Below are positions 8,297 to 16,640 of a stretch of 64,000 nucleotides of DNA, piece after piece (positions within the stretch are counted from its first letter, which is position 1; each line of letters starts with the position of its first letter). The DNA comes from Dyadobacter jejuensis (lineage in GTDB: Bacteria > Bacteroidota > Bacteroidia > Cytophagales > Spirosomataceae). Made by a program: the position numbers and the translations under genes. The stretch covers positions 970,733 through 1,034,732 of the forward strand of contig NZ_QGDT01000001.1 of the NCBI RefSeq assembly GCF_003149085.1. Reading direction: 5' to 3'. The notes under the pieces are model-generated. The model was not told the DNA's origin, ran no database searches, and saw only the letters and a list, made by a program, of their open reading frames with translations.

Positions 8297-9335
8297 AGGC
8301 TCCTTGAAATTGCCTTATAAATCGAATATCGTTTTCTGTAAATAAGCGAAGGTCGTTAATCCCATACCGCAGCATGGTAATGCGCTCTACACCCATTCCA
8401 AAGGCGAATCCGGTATATTCATTGCTATCGATGCCACAATTTTCTAGCACATTAGGATCTACCATGCCCGATCCACCTATTTCTACCCAGCCAGTGTGTT
8501 TGCAAATATTACAGCCCGAGCCCCCACATATAAAACAAGATACGTCGATTTCGGCACTGGGCTCCGTAAAGGGAAAGTAAGAAGGGCGGAGCCGGATCTT
8601 GGTATCCTTTCCAAACATTTCTTTAGCGAAATGGTATAGGGTGTCTTTCAGATCTTTGAAGGATACCGACTTATCGATGTACAGCCCTTCCACTTGGTGG
8701 AAAACACAGTGTGCCCTGGCCGATATAGCCTCGTTTCGAAACACCCGCCCCGGCATGATGGACCGAATGGGTGGTTTTTGACGCTCCATCAAGCGTACCT
8801 GTACATTGGAGGTATGGGTACGTAACAAAACGTCTTCTTTGGTTTCTTCTGGACTTTTGGTGATGAAAAAGGTATCCTGCATTTCCCTAGCAGGATGGTT
8901 GTCCGCAAAATTCAACGCGCTAAAGTTGTACCAGTCCTTTTCTATTTCGGGGCCATAGGAAACATTAAAGCCCATCCTTTCGAAAATTTCGATGATTCTC
9001 CGCTTTACTATCGACAATGGATGCAAGCTGCCTTGCTCATGGGGGATGACGGGGAGGGTCAAGTCCAGGGTTCCTGCCGCTTGTTGTTCGGATTGGTTCT
9101 GGATAGTTTCGTTAAATTCTTTGAACTTGCTCTGGGCTAGGTTCTTTAAAGTGTTTAGCTCTTGTCCTAGGCTTTTACGTTGCTCGGGTGCTGCCGACTT
9201 CAAGTCGTCGAATAATTCTGTTAATATACCTTTCTTACTAATGAAGCGCATTCGGAAGGCCTCTAGCTGTTCTTTGGATGAAACTTGGCTGTCCTGAATT
9301 TCGGCTATATATTCTTTAACGCGGTTGGCAATCAT
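8295..9335 (-). CDS. pheS: Phenylalanine--tRNA ligase alpha subunit
   Basis: PheS is the catalytic subunit of cytoplasmic phenylalanyl-tRNA synthetase (alpha2beta2), charging tRNA-Phe. The N-terminal coiled coil (residues 1-90) precedes the class II core: HPLSIVKRRIIEIFERMGF, the motif 2 region RTHTSNVQVR with PGRVFRNEAISARAHCVFHQVEG, a Cys cluster CFICGGSGCNICKHTGW, and motif 3 GMGVERITMLRYGINDLR. The length of 346 is standard. pheT is not in this window, so the two subunits are encoded apart, as is common in Bacteroidota. A -7 promoter box lies about 87 bases upstream of the start. Confidence 0.97.
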   Translation of the reverse strand: MIANRVKEYIAEIQDSQVSSKEQLEAFRMRFISKKGILTELFDDLKSAAPEQRKSLGQELNTLKNLAQSKFKEFNETIQNQSEQQAAGTLDLTLPVIPHEQGSLHPLSIVKRRIIEIFERMGFNVSYGPEIEKDWYNFSALNFADNHPAREMQDTFFITKSPEETKEDVLLRTHTSNVQVRLMERQKPPIRSIMPGRVFRNEAISARAHCVFHQVEGLYIDKSVSFKDLKDTLYHFAKEMFGKDTKIRLRPSYFPFTEPSAEIDVSCFICGGSGCNICKHTGWVEIGGSGMVDPNVLENCGIDSNEYTGFAFGMGVERITMLRYGINDLRLFTENDIRFIRQFQGA

Positions 9336-9421
9336 TTTTTCTATTTTATATTCTTAGGAAATATATGCTTGGTGCTTACAGTGGCCTGTGCCTAAGGTAT
9401 CACGCTGTAGTATTGAGCCAA

Positions 9422-9429
9422 CAAAGATA
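9422..9429 (-). promoter_or_regulatory. -7 promoter box for pheS (TATCTTTG on minus strand)
   Basis: CAAAGATA on the plus strand reads TATCTTTG on the minus strand, an exact TAnnTTTG match. It would give a leader of about 80 bases before pheS. No clear -33 TTTG is seen at the usual spacing. Confidence 0.45.
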
Positions 9430-9646
9430 AATAAAGTTAGGCTATACCAGGGCTATTTTGTGGCTGCGCTCCACGCATTTTTAGAATTGTCACTAAAATA
9501 TGGAAATTGGCCTATACGTAAAATTACGTATTTCGTTGAGGGGAGCTACGCCTTTTTACTATTTAAAAAACTTTAAAATACTATAAAACAGATAGTTGCG
9601 ACTTTTATTAAAAGATCGGTTACTTTTTTCAAATACAGAACCTTCT

Positions 9647-9654
9647 TAAATTTG
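9647..9654 (+). promoter_or_regulatory. -7 promoter box for the LytTR gene (TAAATTTG)
   Basis: TAAATTTG matches the TAnnTTTG consensus, with a T-rich tract at the -33 position. It overlaps the upstream alternative start at 9652, which supports translation from the ATG at 9691. Confidence 0.5.
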
Positions 9655-9690
9655 ACATGTAAAAGTTCAAAAAGTAAACCGAATCACGTT

Positions 9691-10089
9691 ATGGAAAACT
9701 ATACTATTTCAGCTTACTCAAAGCTTCCTGGATCGGGAGTTAGTACCAGATCGGAGTCTATTGCCGTGCAAACCATGGGACATACGAGCTATATTCCCGT
9801 AGACGTGATCGTCTTTTTACAAGGAGAGGGGAACTACTCCTATATTTACACTTCTTGTGGAAAGCGGTATTTGGTTTCCAAAACTTTGAAATCCCTATCA
9901 GAGAGTCTTACCTCCAACTTTATTAGGGTACATAAATCGTATTTGGTCAATGCCAAATATGTTGTGGATAGAACTGACGACGACCGCATACTCAAGCTTG
10001 CCGGTGGACGGGAAGTGGTAGTAGCGCGCAGAAAAATAAAGGAAGTGGCCACTTGGTTGGACCATAAGCGCTGGAGAATTAGCGCATAA
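9691..10089 (+). CDS. LytTR-domain DNA-binding protein without receiver domain
   Basis: The roughly 132-residue product is essentially one LytTR DNA-binding domain. It carries the family blocks VIVFLQGEGNYSYIYT, VSKTLKSLSESL, FIRVHKSYLVNAKYV and GGREVVVARRKIKEV, which make up the beta-rich domain that contacts direct repeats upstream of target genes. There is no CheY-like receiver or membrane segment, so it is not a canonical LytR/AlgR response regulator; such stand-alone LytTR proteins are frequent in Bacteroidota and their inputs are mostly unknown. No histidine kinase is adjacent. A start at 9691 fits the promoter box just upstream, and a terminator follows the stop. Confidence 0.85.
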   Translation: MENYTISAYSKLPGSGVSTRSESIAVQTMGHTSYIPVDVIVFLQGEGNYSYIYTSCGKRYLVSKTLKSLSESLTSNFIRVHKSYLVNAKYVVDRTDDDRILKLAGGREVVVARRKIKEVATWLDHKRWRISA

Positions 10090-10134
10090 GAATTTTTTTG
10101 GGAAATTAAATTAGTGGGTTATTTAATTGGAACA

Positions 10135-10172
10135 GCAGCCATCGCACCGATCGAAGGCTGCTTGTTTTGTTT
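10135..10172 (+). terminator. Rho-independent terminator
   Basis: GCAGCC (10135-10140) and GGCTGC (10156-10161) form a short stem followed by TTGTTTTGTTTT. It lies 45 bases after the LytTR stop and before the end of the convergent porin gene. Confidence 0.7.
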
Positions 10173-10186
10173 TAACCCCATTCCTC

Positions 10187-10903
10187 TTAGAAAAGTTTGA
10201 GCCCTAAGGTCACCTGCCAGGAATTGATTTTTTGTTTCAGGGACGTATTACCAGCGGTAGCAGGACCAGTCACCTGAAAGCTGGTAAGGTTAGTAAAGGA
10301 GCCTTCGTTACGCACATCGAGGCTGAAGCTACCAATATCCAGTCCTACTCCCACCTGATACCCGAAGGTGGCTTCGGCCATGGCGTCGTTGAAGTTAGAG
10401 GTGTAGTGCCGAAGGGCATCCGATAGTTTCTGATTGTCGCCGATCCGGAACGAGGTTACAGGGCCGGCTAGTATGCGAATGGGGCCTCCTTTCAATCCAA
10501 TGAGCAAGGGGACGTCTATATTGCTATATTTGAAAGTAACGGATTCTTGAATAGGAATTTCGGTATCGGTTTTGATAACATCGAAGGTCCCCCCTTTGGT
10601 AGATACCAGTACCTCTGGCTGAATGAATAGTACTTTGCCAAAGCGAGCGTAAATCCCACCTACTGCCCCAGTTTTCGTCTGGAAGCTCGCCTTGAGGTTG
10701 TCAGTAACTTCCTTGCCGTCGAAGCCCAAATAGGGGTTCCCTAGGTCGTCGTAGCGGGTCGTGAACACCTCCCCCATAGAGAGTCGGGAGAGGTTAACTC
10801 CCCCCTTAATACCAAAGGCGAAGCCTTTCTTCTGGGCCATGGCCCAGGGAGCCAAAGCGAGAAAGAATAAGGTTGTCAATAGGGTTAGGCGAATAGATTT
10901 CAT
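10187..10903 (-). CDS. Outer-membrane beta-barrel (porin-family) protein
   Basis: The protein starts with a signal peptide (MKSIRLTLLTTLFFLALAPW, cleaved after MAQ) and continues with GFAFGIKGGVNLS, the usual opening of the outer membrane beta-barrel PF13568 type. Alternating amphipathic strands follow (VLFIQPEVLVSTKGG, IDVPLLIGLKGGPIRILAGP, GYQVGVGLDIGSFSLDVR) and the last strand SWQVTLGLKLF ends in the C-terminal Phe typical of BAM substrates. The 238-residue length suits an 8-10-strand barrel. I chose Met 10903; the longer frame from 11014 would put a polar extension ahead of the signal peptide. Its cargo or role is unknown. Confidence 0.85.
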   Translation of the reverse strand: MKSIRLTLLTTLFFLALAPWAMAQKKGFAFGIKGGVNLSRLSMGEVFTTRYDDLGNPYLGFDGKEVTDNLKASFQTKTGAVGGIYARFGKVLFIQPEVLVSTKGGTFDVIKTDTEIPIQESVTFKYSNIDVPLLIGLKGGPIRILAGPVTSFRIGDNQKLSDALRHYTSNFNDAMAEATFGYQVGVGLDIGSFSLDVRNEGSFTNLTSFQVTGPATAGNTSLKQKINSWQVTLGLKLF

Positions 10904-11064
10904 GGCTTGTGCGTATTTTTGTGATCTGTGGCAGTATAACGAAGGGCTAATAAAATTATTCCAGCCCAGGTCATTTTTTGATTTTACGTCGAAAACTGTC
11001 GTTCTTTTGAACAAAATTAGTACCCTAGCGTTTTAATCAGACAACTTAATTACTTACAACCCCT

Positions 11065-12432
11065 ATGGCCAAAGCCAAGACCGCCTATTTTTGCCAAGAA
11101 TGTGGCTATAATTCTCCCAAATGGATCGGACGTTGCCCTTCTTGCAGCGAATGGAATACTTTCGTTCAGGAGGTGATAGAAAAGGAAGATAAGCTGACTA
11201 CCGTTTCCTGGAAATCGGTAAACCTTGGCGGGAGACCCAAAGCCATTGCCGAGATCGTCTATGAAAACGAACCTCGCACCATTACCACCGATGAAGAGCT
11301 GAATCGGGTACTCGGGGGGGGCATTGTACAAGGGTCTTTGGTGCTTATTGGGGGGGAGCCGGGTATAGGCAAATCCACCCTGATGTTGCAAATAGCCCTA
11401 ACACTGGGCAACAAAAGAGTGCTATATGTATCGGGAGAGGAGTCGGAGCAGCAGATTAAGATGCGCGCCGAGAGGATGCTATCCCAGAGTGCCAACTGTT
11501 ATATACTGACGGAAACACAAACAGCCACCATTTTTAGACAGATCGAAGAGTTTAAGCCGGATATCGTGGTGGTAGATTCTATCCAGACCATGCAGTCGGC
11601 TTATATTGAGTCTGGCGCTGGAAGTGTGTCGCAAGTGAGGGAGTGTACGGCCGAATTTATGAAATTTGCGAAGGAAACGGGCACTCCGGTGTTCCTGATC
11701 GGTCATATTACCAAAGAAGGATCTTTGGCTGGTCCTAAGGTATTGGAGCATATGGTAGATACCGTCCTGCAGTTTGAGGGGGACCGACATACTACCTACC
11801 GTATCTTACGCACCATGAAGAACCGCTTCGGGAGCACTTCGGAGCTAGGCATCTACGAAATGAACAGTGACGGGCTACGGCAGGTGAGCAACCCTTCAGA
11901 GATTCTTATTTCCCAGAGGGATGAGCCTGTCAGCGGAATTACGATCGGCTCAATGATGGAGGGGAATCGTCCCTTGCTTATTGAGTTGCAGTCGCTGGTG
12001 AGTGTGGCCAACTATGGTACTCCACAACGTAGTAGTACTGGCTTCGATGCCAAGCGTTTGCAGATGCTCTTGGCGGTTTTGGAAAAGCGCGGAGGGTTTC
12101 GGTTAGGGGTTCAGGATGTTTTTTTAAACGTAGCGGGTGGGCTCAAAGTCGAGGATCCAGCTATCGATTTGGCGGTAGTGGCCTCTTTGGTGTCGTCCTA
12201 TGAGGACCGGTATCTTCCTGCGTCGGTGTGTTTTGCTGCCGAGGTGGGCTTAGGAGGGGAAGTAAGGGCGGTGAACCGGATCGAAAGTAGGGTGTCGGAA
12301 GCCGAAAAATTAGGATTTGAGAAAATGTATATATCCAAGTACAATAGCAAAGGGATCGATCTGAAGCGTACCAAAATCGAAATTATTCCGGTAGCGCATT
12401 TAGACCAATTGTTTATGGAGATCTTTAGGTGA
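11065..12432 (+). CDS. radA: DNA repair protein RadA
   Basis: RadA is a RecA-like helicase that processes recombination intermediates and stimulates branch migration. The order is complete: an N-terminal zinc finger (CQECGYNSPKWIGRCPSC), Walker A GGEPGIGKST, Walker B IVVVDSIQT, the RadA-specific KNRFGS motif, and the C-terminal Lon-protease-like domain (residues about 280-455) that lacks proteolytic activity. At 455 residues the length is normal. The convergent DUF58 gene ends only 2 bases away, with no terminator between them. Confidence 0.97.
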   Translation: MAKAKTAYFCQECGYNSPKWIGRCPSCSEWNTFVQEVIEKEDKLTTVSWKSVNLGGRPKAIAEIVYENEPRTITTDEELNRVLGGGIVQGSLVLIGGEPGIGKSTLMLQIALTLGNKRVLYVSGEESEQQIKMRAERMLSQSANCYILTETQTATIFRQIEEFKPDIVVVDSIQTMQSAYIESGAGSVSQVRECTAEFMKFAKETGTPVFLIGHITKEGSLAGPKVLEHMVDTVLQFEGDRHTTYRILRTMKNRFGSTSELGIYEMNSDGLRQVSNPSEILISQRDEPVSGITIGSMMEGNRPLLIELQSLVSVANYGTPQRSSTGFDAKRLQMLLAVLEKRGGFRLGVQDVFLNVAGGLKVEDPAIDLAVVASLVSSYEDRYLPASVCFAAEVGLGGEVRAVNRIESRVSEAEKLGFEKMYISKYNSKGIDLKRTKIEIIPVAHLDQLFMEIFR

Positions 12433-12434
12433 TA

Positions 12435-13349
12435 TCAATGCATTTTGGAGTGCTTGGCCAAATAAGCGGTGAGGATAGGTTCGACGCCTTTGTCGATATC
12501 GGCTTCTATAAAATCGATCTTATATTGGCCACAGCGTAGTTTTAAGTCCTCATAATAGGTTTTAGAGGCCTTCTGGTAAGAACTCCTCACTTGATCGGCT
12601 TGGAGCTTGATACGTTCTCCTGTTTCCAGGTCTATAAATTCATAGGGCCGGTTTTCGAAGGCAAAATCTTGCTCCGTTTTATGATCGGTAACATGAAACA
12701 ACAGGACTTCATGCAGCTTGTGTTTCAGATGTTGCAAGGCCGAAAATAAATCATCTGTCTGATCGGCTTGGGTAAACATATCACTGAAAATGATGACCAG
12801 CGATCTTTTGTGGATTTTTTCGGCAATCTGATGCAAAACGGAGGCAACCTGCGTGCTGCTACGTTCGGGTACCTTGTTGGGAATGGATTCCAGTTCGAGC
12901 ATCAGGGTATGTGCATGGGAGGGGGTAGACTTTACGGGGGTTTGTAGCTTAATGTCGTCGGCAAAGGTACATAAGCCTACTGCATCCTTTTGTTTTTGTA
13001 ACAGGTAGGTAAGGCTTGCGGCTGCCAGTGTACTAAAGGTGATTTTTCCATGGGTATCGATGGGGTAGTACATCGACGAGGAAATGTCAAGTAGTATATG
13101 GCAACGCAAATTGGTCTCTTCCTCATACCGCTTTACAAATAATTTATCCGTTTTTGCCATCACCTTCCAGTCTATATTTCGGGTCGATTCGCCAGTATTG
13201 TAGCGCTTGTGCTCGGCAAATTCTACCGAAAAACCATGGAATGGGGATTTGTGTAAGCCGGTAATAAAGCCCTCCACGAGTTGTCTGGCTAGAAATTCGA
13301 TATTGCCAAAGGCTCTAACCTTGGCCAAATCCATCGTGTGTTGCTTCAT
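12435..13349 (-). CDS. DUF58 domain-containing protein
   Basis: This is a DUF58 protein with a von Willebrand-like fold. The signature GESTRNIDWKVMAKTDKL followed by LFVKRYEEE and a MIDAS-like LLDISSSM at about residue 95 define the family. DUF58 genes usually sit next to MoxR AAA ATPases and VWA/BatA-type membrane proteins in a stress or maturation operon; here none of those partners is adjacent, and rlpA lies upstream. No signal peptide or membrane segment is visible, so it is probably cytoplasmic. Function is unknown at the molecular level. Confidence 0.88.
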   Translation of the reverse strand: MKQHTMDLAKVRAFGNIEFLARQLVEGFITGLHKSPFHGFSVEFAEHKRYNTGESTRNIDWKVMAKTDKLFVKRYEEETNLRCHILLDISSSMYYPIDTHGKITFSTLAAASLTYLLQKQKDAVGLCTFADDIKLQTPVKSTPSHAHTLMLELESIPNKVPERSSTQVASVLHQIAEKIHKRSLVIIFSDMFTQADQTDDLFSALQHLKHKLHEVLLFHVTDHKTEQDFAFENRPYEFIDLETGERIKLQADQVRSSYQKASKTYYEDLKLRCGQYKIDFIEADIDKGVEPILTAYLAKHSKMH

Positions 13350-13360
13350 TATGAGGTCGT

Positions 13361-13810
13361 TTAAGGGGCCATTGATATGATCTTACCGGAGTCTACATCC
13401 GTTTCTTCCTGCATGCCCAAGAAAATCATTCCTTCCATGCCCACCACGCGGACAGCCACATTGGCTACTCCTTTGGAGACAATTCCCAGTAATTTGGCGG
13501 CTTCTCTGCTCAAGTCGATGATACGGCTTTTGGCGTAGGGGCCTCTATCGTTCACTCGAACCACTACCTTCTCATTATTATCGAGGTTGGTAACCTCCAA
13601 CATGGTATTTAGCGGATAGGTACGGTGTGCGGCCGAAAGTTCGGTGGTTTTGAAAGTTTCTCCGAAGGCGGTTTTTCTTCCATGTAAAGAAGATGCGTAG
13701 TAAGAGGCTCTTCCTTTTTCTGTTGCTCCAAGTACGACTTGGGCCGAGGATTCTTGTAAGGCCCAAATGCTCAAAACTAAAACACTTATATACATCCGTA
13801 ATGATAACAT
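13361..13810 (-). CDS. rlpA: RlpA-family septal ring lytic transglycosylase-like protein
   Basis: A signal peptide (MLSLRMYISVLVLSIWALQE, to about residue 23) is followed by a double-psi beta-barrel RlpA domain: GRASYYASSLHGRKTAFGE, AAHRTYPLNTML, VTNLDNNEKVVVRVNDRGPY, and SRIIDLSREAAKLLGI. The YYA..H and NDRGP residues around the active-site groove are kept. RlpA in Pseudomonas cleaves glycan strands lacking stem peptides; this short 149-residue form has no SPOR domain, so septal targeting is uncertain. It ends 11 bases before the start of the DUF58 gene, so the two are probably one transcript. Confidence 0.85.
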   Translation of the reverse strand: MLSLRMYISVLVLSIWALQESSAQVVLGATEKGRASYYASSLHGRKTAFGETFKTTELSAAHRTYPLNTMLEVTNLDNNEKVVVRVNDRGPYAKSRIIDLSREAAKLLGIVSKGVANVAVRVVGMEGMIFLGMQEETDVDSGKIISMAP

Positions 13811-14222
13811 AGTTTTTAATTAATGTGAAACATCTTCATTACCCGTTTTGGATCCATACTGGCATCGTCATACCCAGGTAAAGGCACCGTATGGAATTAA
13901 GAGAACTCCTGAATGGGACAAATTATTGGCCGCCCGGCAAATTTATCACATAATTCTTGAATTGGTACTATTTCTTAGCGGAGGATGTAAGTAGGGTACC
14001 CTTCGCTGGGTATCCCCTTCTTATATGATTGGTTCCGGATTTTGACCATTTTGGGTTATGGCTTCTCGGTTAGAAAAGCGGCATTATAATGCCTTTTTGT
14101 GCCTTTTGTCCCGCTTTTATGCTATTTCCTAATTTATATGCCGATAATCGAATGGTTTTTTTGTTCCAAGGAATAAACTTTATATTTTAGCGTTCGAAAA
14201 CCTATTCAAAATAGCTAAAATA
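13811..14222. other. Intergenic region without recognised gene
   Basis: This 412-base gap sits between divergent rlpA and the DUF3276 gene. It contains a small GGGTACCC / GGGTATCCC imperfect hairpin near 13996-14020 and only very short open frames (20 codons at most that look usable). I see no RNA gene or exact promoter box in it. Confidence 0.4.
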
Positions 14223-14543
14223 GTGGAAGACAGAGAGCAAATCTACTCCAAAAGAGTCAGGGCAGGAAAACGGACTTACTTCTTTGATGTAAGGTCAACA
14301 AGGTCTAACGATTATTATTTGACGATTACCGAGAGTCGACGCCACCCGCAAGGAGACGGCTTTACCTATGAGAAGCACAAGATGTTTTTGTATAAGGAGG
14401 ATTTTGACAAATTTGCCGATGCACTCAAAGAGGCGGTAGATCATGTTAAGACGGAGCTCATGCCTGAGGTCGACTTCACGCAGTTTGAACCCAAACCCGA
14501 AGAAGCGAACCTTTTAGGGGAATCGGATCTTAAATGGGATTGA
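14223..14543 (+). CDS. PUR-family DNA/RNA-binding protein (DUF3276)
   Basis: The 106-residue product matches DUF3276, a bacterial PUR-repeat family that binds single-stranded nucleic acid and is almost universal in Bacteroidota. Visible features are EQIYSKRVRAGKRTYFFDVR followed by DYYLTITESRR and a KMFLYKEDFDKF block, which form the PUR beta-beta-beta-beta-alpha fold, with an acidic C-terminal tail. The start codon is GTG: the next upstream in-frame codons are ATA and AAA, and MEDREQ is the expected N-terminus. A terminator follows. Confidence 0.85.
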   Translation: MEDREQIYSKRVRAGKRTYFFDVRSTRSNDYYLTITESRRHPQGDGFTYEKHKMFLYKEDFDKFADALKEAVDHVKTELMPEVDFTQFEPKPEEANLLGESDLKWD

Positions 14544-14572
14544 TTTACTAAGCTTATTCATACGATATAAGG

Positions 14573-14600
14573 GCCTTTGGGAGCAGTTCCAAAGGCTTTT
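14573..14600 (+). terminator. Rho-independent terminator
   Basis: GCCTTTGG (14573-14580) pairs with CCAAAGGC (14589-14596), followed by TTTT and a TTGGTTTTG tail. It lies 30 bases after the DUF3276 stop. Confidence 0.75.
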
Positions 14601-14656
14601 GGTTTTGTATCGTGATTTATTCGGGCAATTTCTGGGGAATAGTAGCAGACAATGTT

Positions 14657-14664
14657 TAATTTTG
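14657..14664 (+). promoter_or_regulatory. -7 promoter box for ychF (TAATTTTG)
   Basis: TAATTTTG fits TAnnTTTG and lies 60 bases ahead of the ychF start, just after the preceding terminator. The -33 region has only a weak TCTG. Confidence 0.45.
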
Positions 14665-14724
14665 CGGCTCGGTTTGTGATACTTCCGGCTATTTTAATTT
14701 TTGTATTATCTTTTTTATTAATAA

Positions 14725-15825
14725 ATGAGTCTTCAATGTGGGATTGTCGGATTGCCTAATGTAGGGAAATCCACGCTTTTTAACGCTATATCTACCGGGG
14801 TCGCTGAGGCTGCTAATTATCCGTTCTGTACTATTGAACCAAACGTAGGGGTGGTAACCGTTCCCGACGAACGTCTGGACGTATTGACCGGCCTGGTCAA
14901 GCCTCAGAAGGTTATACCCACCATTATGGAGTTCGTAGATATTGCTGGCCTGGTAAAAGGTGCTAGTCAGGGAGCCGGATTGGGCAATAAGTTTTTGGCC
15001 AATATCAGGGAAGTCGACGCCATAGTACATGTAGTGCGGTGTTTTCAGGACGAAAATGTGGTGCACGTAGAAGGAAGGGTAGACCCCGTTTTTGACAAAG
15101 AAATTATAGACGCTGAGCTCCAACTTAAGGATTTGGAGTCGGTGGAAAAGAAAATTCAGAAGCTAGAGAAGGCTGCCCGTACGGGGGATGCCAAGGCCAA
15201 AGTAGAGCTGGATGTACTGAAACAATATAAGGGTGTACTGGAGTCGGGCCAAAATGCCCGTAGCCTAGCTATTGACCCAGAGCTGAAGGAAGCCGCCATC
15301 GGAGATATTCAGCTATTGACGGCTAAGCCCGTATTATATGTAGCCAATGTGGATGAAACCGCTATGCTAACTGGTAACGAATACTCAGAAAAGCTGAGAG
15401 AGGCCGTGAAGCATGAAGGCGCCGAAGTGATAGTACTTTGCGCGGCCATAGAGTCGCAGATCGCCGAGATCGAAGATGAAGAAGAGCATGAGATGTTCCT
15501 ATCGGAATATGGTCTGAAAGAGTCGGGCCTTAGCAAGTTGATCCGTGCCTCTTACGCGCTACTGAACCTAATCACTTATTTCACTGCAGGGGTGAAGGAG
15601 GTTCGTGCCTGGACGATCGAGAAAGGTTGGAAGGCTCCCAAGTCAGCTGGGGTCATTCATACCGATTTTGAAAAAGGATTCATCCGTGCGGAGGTCATTA
15701 AGATTGCCGATTTTGAAAAATATAAGAGTGAGGCAGCCGTAAAGGAAGCCGGTAAAATGTCGGTAGAAGGAAAAGAATATGTCGTTGAAGATGGCGATAT
15801 TATGCATTTCCGCTTCAATGTGTAG
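14725..15825 (+). CDS. ychF: Redox-regulated ATPase YchF
   Basis: YchF is an Obg-family P-loop protein that prefers ATP to GTP and associates with ribosomes. The protein starts CGIVGLPNVGKSTLFNA (G1), then NYPFCTIEPNVG (G2), FVDIAGLVKGAS (G3) and a coiled-coil middle (residues about 125-200) before the C-terminal TGS-like domain that begins near LNLITYFTAGVKEVRAW and ends EDGDIMHFRFNV. The length of 366 is standard. It has its own promoter box and terminator, so it is probably monocistronic. Confidence 0.97.
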   Translation: MSLQCGIVGLPNVGKSTLFNAISTGVAEAANYPFCTIEPNVGVVTVPDERLDVLTGLVKPQKVIPTIMEFVDIAGLVKGASQGAGLGNKFLANIREVDAIVHVVRCFQDENVVHVEGRVDPVFDKEIIDAELQLKDLESVEKKIQKLEKAARTGDAKAKVELDVLKQYKGVLESGQNARSLAIDPELKEAAIGDIQLLTAKPVLYVANVDETAMLTGNEYSEKLREAVKHEGAEVIVLCAAIESQIAEIEDEEEHEMFLSEYGLKESGLSKLIRASYALLNLITYFTAGVKEVRAWTIEKGWKAPKSAGVIHTDFEKGFIRAEVIKIADFEKYKSEAAVKEAGKMSVEGKEYVVEDGDIMHFRFNV

Positions 15826-15854
15826 CAAGTGTTTGCTATAAGTAACAGATACCA

Positions 15855-15909
15855 ATAGGCACAAAAAAGCTGGTAAGCGTTCAACGCCTACCAGCTTTTT
15901 TGTGCCTAT
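15855..15909. terminator. Bidirectional rho-independent terminator
   Basis: Long arms ATAGGCACAAAAAAGCTGGT and its complement ACCAGCTTTTTTGTGCCTAT flank a 15-base centre. A/T tracts on both sides make it work in both directions between convergent ychF and the collagen-like lipoprotein gene. Confidence 0.9.
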
Positions 15910-15916
15910 AAATGGA

Positions 15917-16522
15917 TTATTTCGATACCCGTTGTAGTTGGCCGATCGATTCGCCACTAAGTCCTAGCTTAGCGACTACCTCTTCGTAGTTGTTGAAGTC
16001 GACTTCAAGATCTTGGCGGGCAAGGTCTTGGGTAGGCATAATCACCACACGAACATCTTCAAACTTACGAACTGGAGCATTGTCTACCTCTTCTGACCAG
16101 TTGGTTTGGTATATATCTACAAAAAACAGATCGTCTTCGATACCATGGACAAATGTAAAGTTACTCGCTGCCGTCTGCCCAAAAGTTACGATGCCAGGCA
16201 AAGGCCAGTAAACTCCTCCACTTTTGATGTAAACTAAAACGACCGATTTTTCCAAAATAGCGATGCCACTTTCGGAAAGGCCCGAAAGTCCAGTGTAGTA
16301 ATTGCCATCTGTAGCGGTAGAGTCCGCTCCCGACGACATCAATAGGGGAAGTGAGCCGGTGCCATCACCGTCTTCACCATCTTCTCCATCCTGTCCTGCC
16401 GGACCTTGCGCTCCAGTGTCTCCTTTTTCACCTTGTGGTCCAACTTCCCCTTGGGGGCCTTCACAGGCAAAAAGAGTGACTAAGAAGCCAATAACTAGAA
16501 AATACGATAGTTTTTTTAACAT
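15917..16522 (-). CDS. Lipoprotein with collagen-like Gly-X-Y repeats
   Basis: The N-terminus MLKKLSYFLVIGFLVTLFAC ends in a lipobox Cys at residue 20, so the product is a lipoprotein. Right after it, residues 22 to about 53 are collagen-like triplets (GPQ GEV GPQ GEK GDT GAQ GPA GQD GED GED), followed by a ~145-residue globular part of unknown fold. Short collagen stalks directly after a lipidated Cys are common in Bacteroidota surface lipoproteins, where they probably space the head from the membrane and may trimerise. The head contains no motif I recognise. It ends at the bidirectional terminator shared with ychF. Confidence 0.8.
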   Translation of the reverse strand: MLKKLSYFLVIGFLVTLFACEGPQGEVGPQGEKGDTGAQGPAGQDGEDGEDGDGTGSLPLLMSSGADSTATDGNYYTGLSGLSESGIAILEKSVVLVYIKSGGVYWPLPGIVTFGQTAASNFTFVHGIEDDLFFVDIYQTNWSEEVDNAPVRKFEDVRVVIMPTQDLARQDLEVDFNNYEEVVAKLGLSGESIGQLQRVSK

Positions 16523-16640
16523 GATCTTGATGTTTAAGAGTTTAAAATGGCGAATGAATACGGTTTACGAAGAATAAATACGCTAAATTGGCCTAAAACG
16601 TTGAAAGAATATTGATTTGATTCCAAAATACTGAAAAATA

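Larger units (their letters stand above)
9336..9690. other. Divergent promoter region between pheS and LytTR gene
   Basis: This 355-base AT-rich stretch carries the two -7 boxes listed separately, one for each flanking gene. A 62-codon open frame at 9388-9576 has no signal peptide, motif or family resemblance and I do not consider it a gene. Confidence 0.5.

Noticed and set aside
9388..9576. 62-codon open frame between pheS and the LytTR gene
   Set aside because: No motif, no signal peptide, sits inside the divergent promoter region and overlaps the -7 box; not credible as a gene.
14689..15123. 144-codon antisense frame over ychF
   Set aside because: Antisense shadow of a strongly conserved gene; no independent signal.
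16302..16577. Pro/Ser-rich frame opposite the collagen-like region
   Set aside because: The pattern is the complement of the Gly-X-Y repeats; an antisense artefact.
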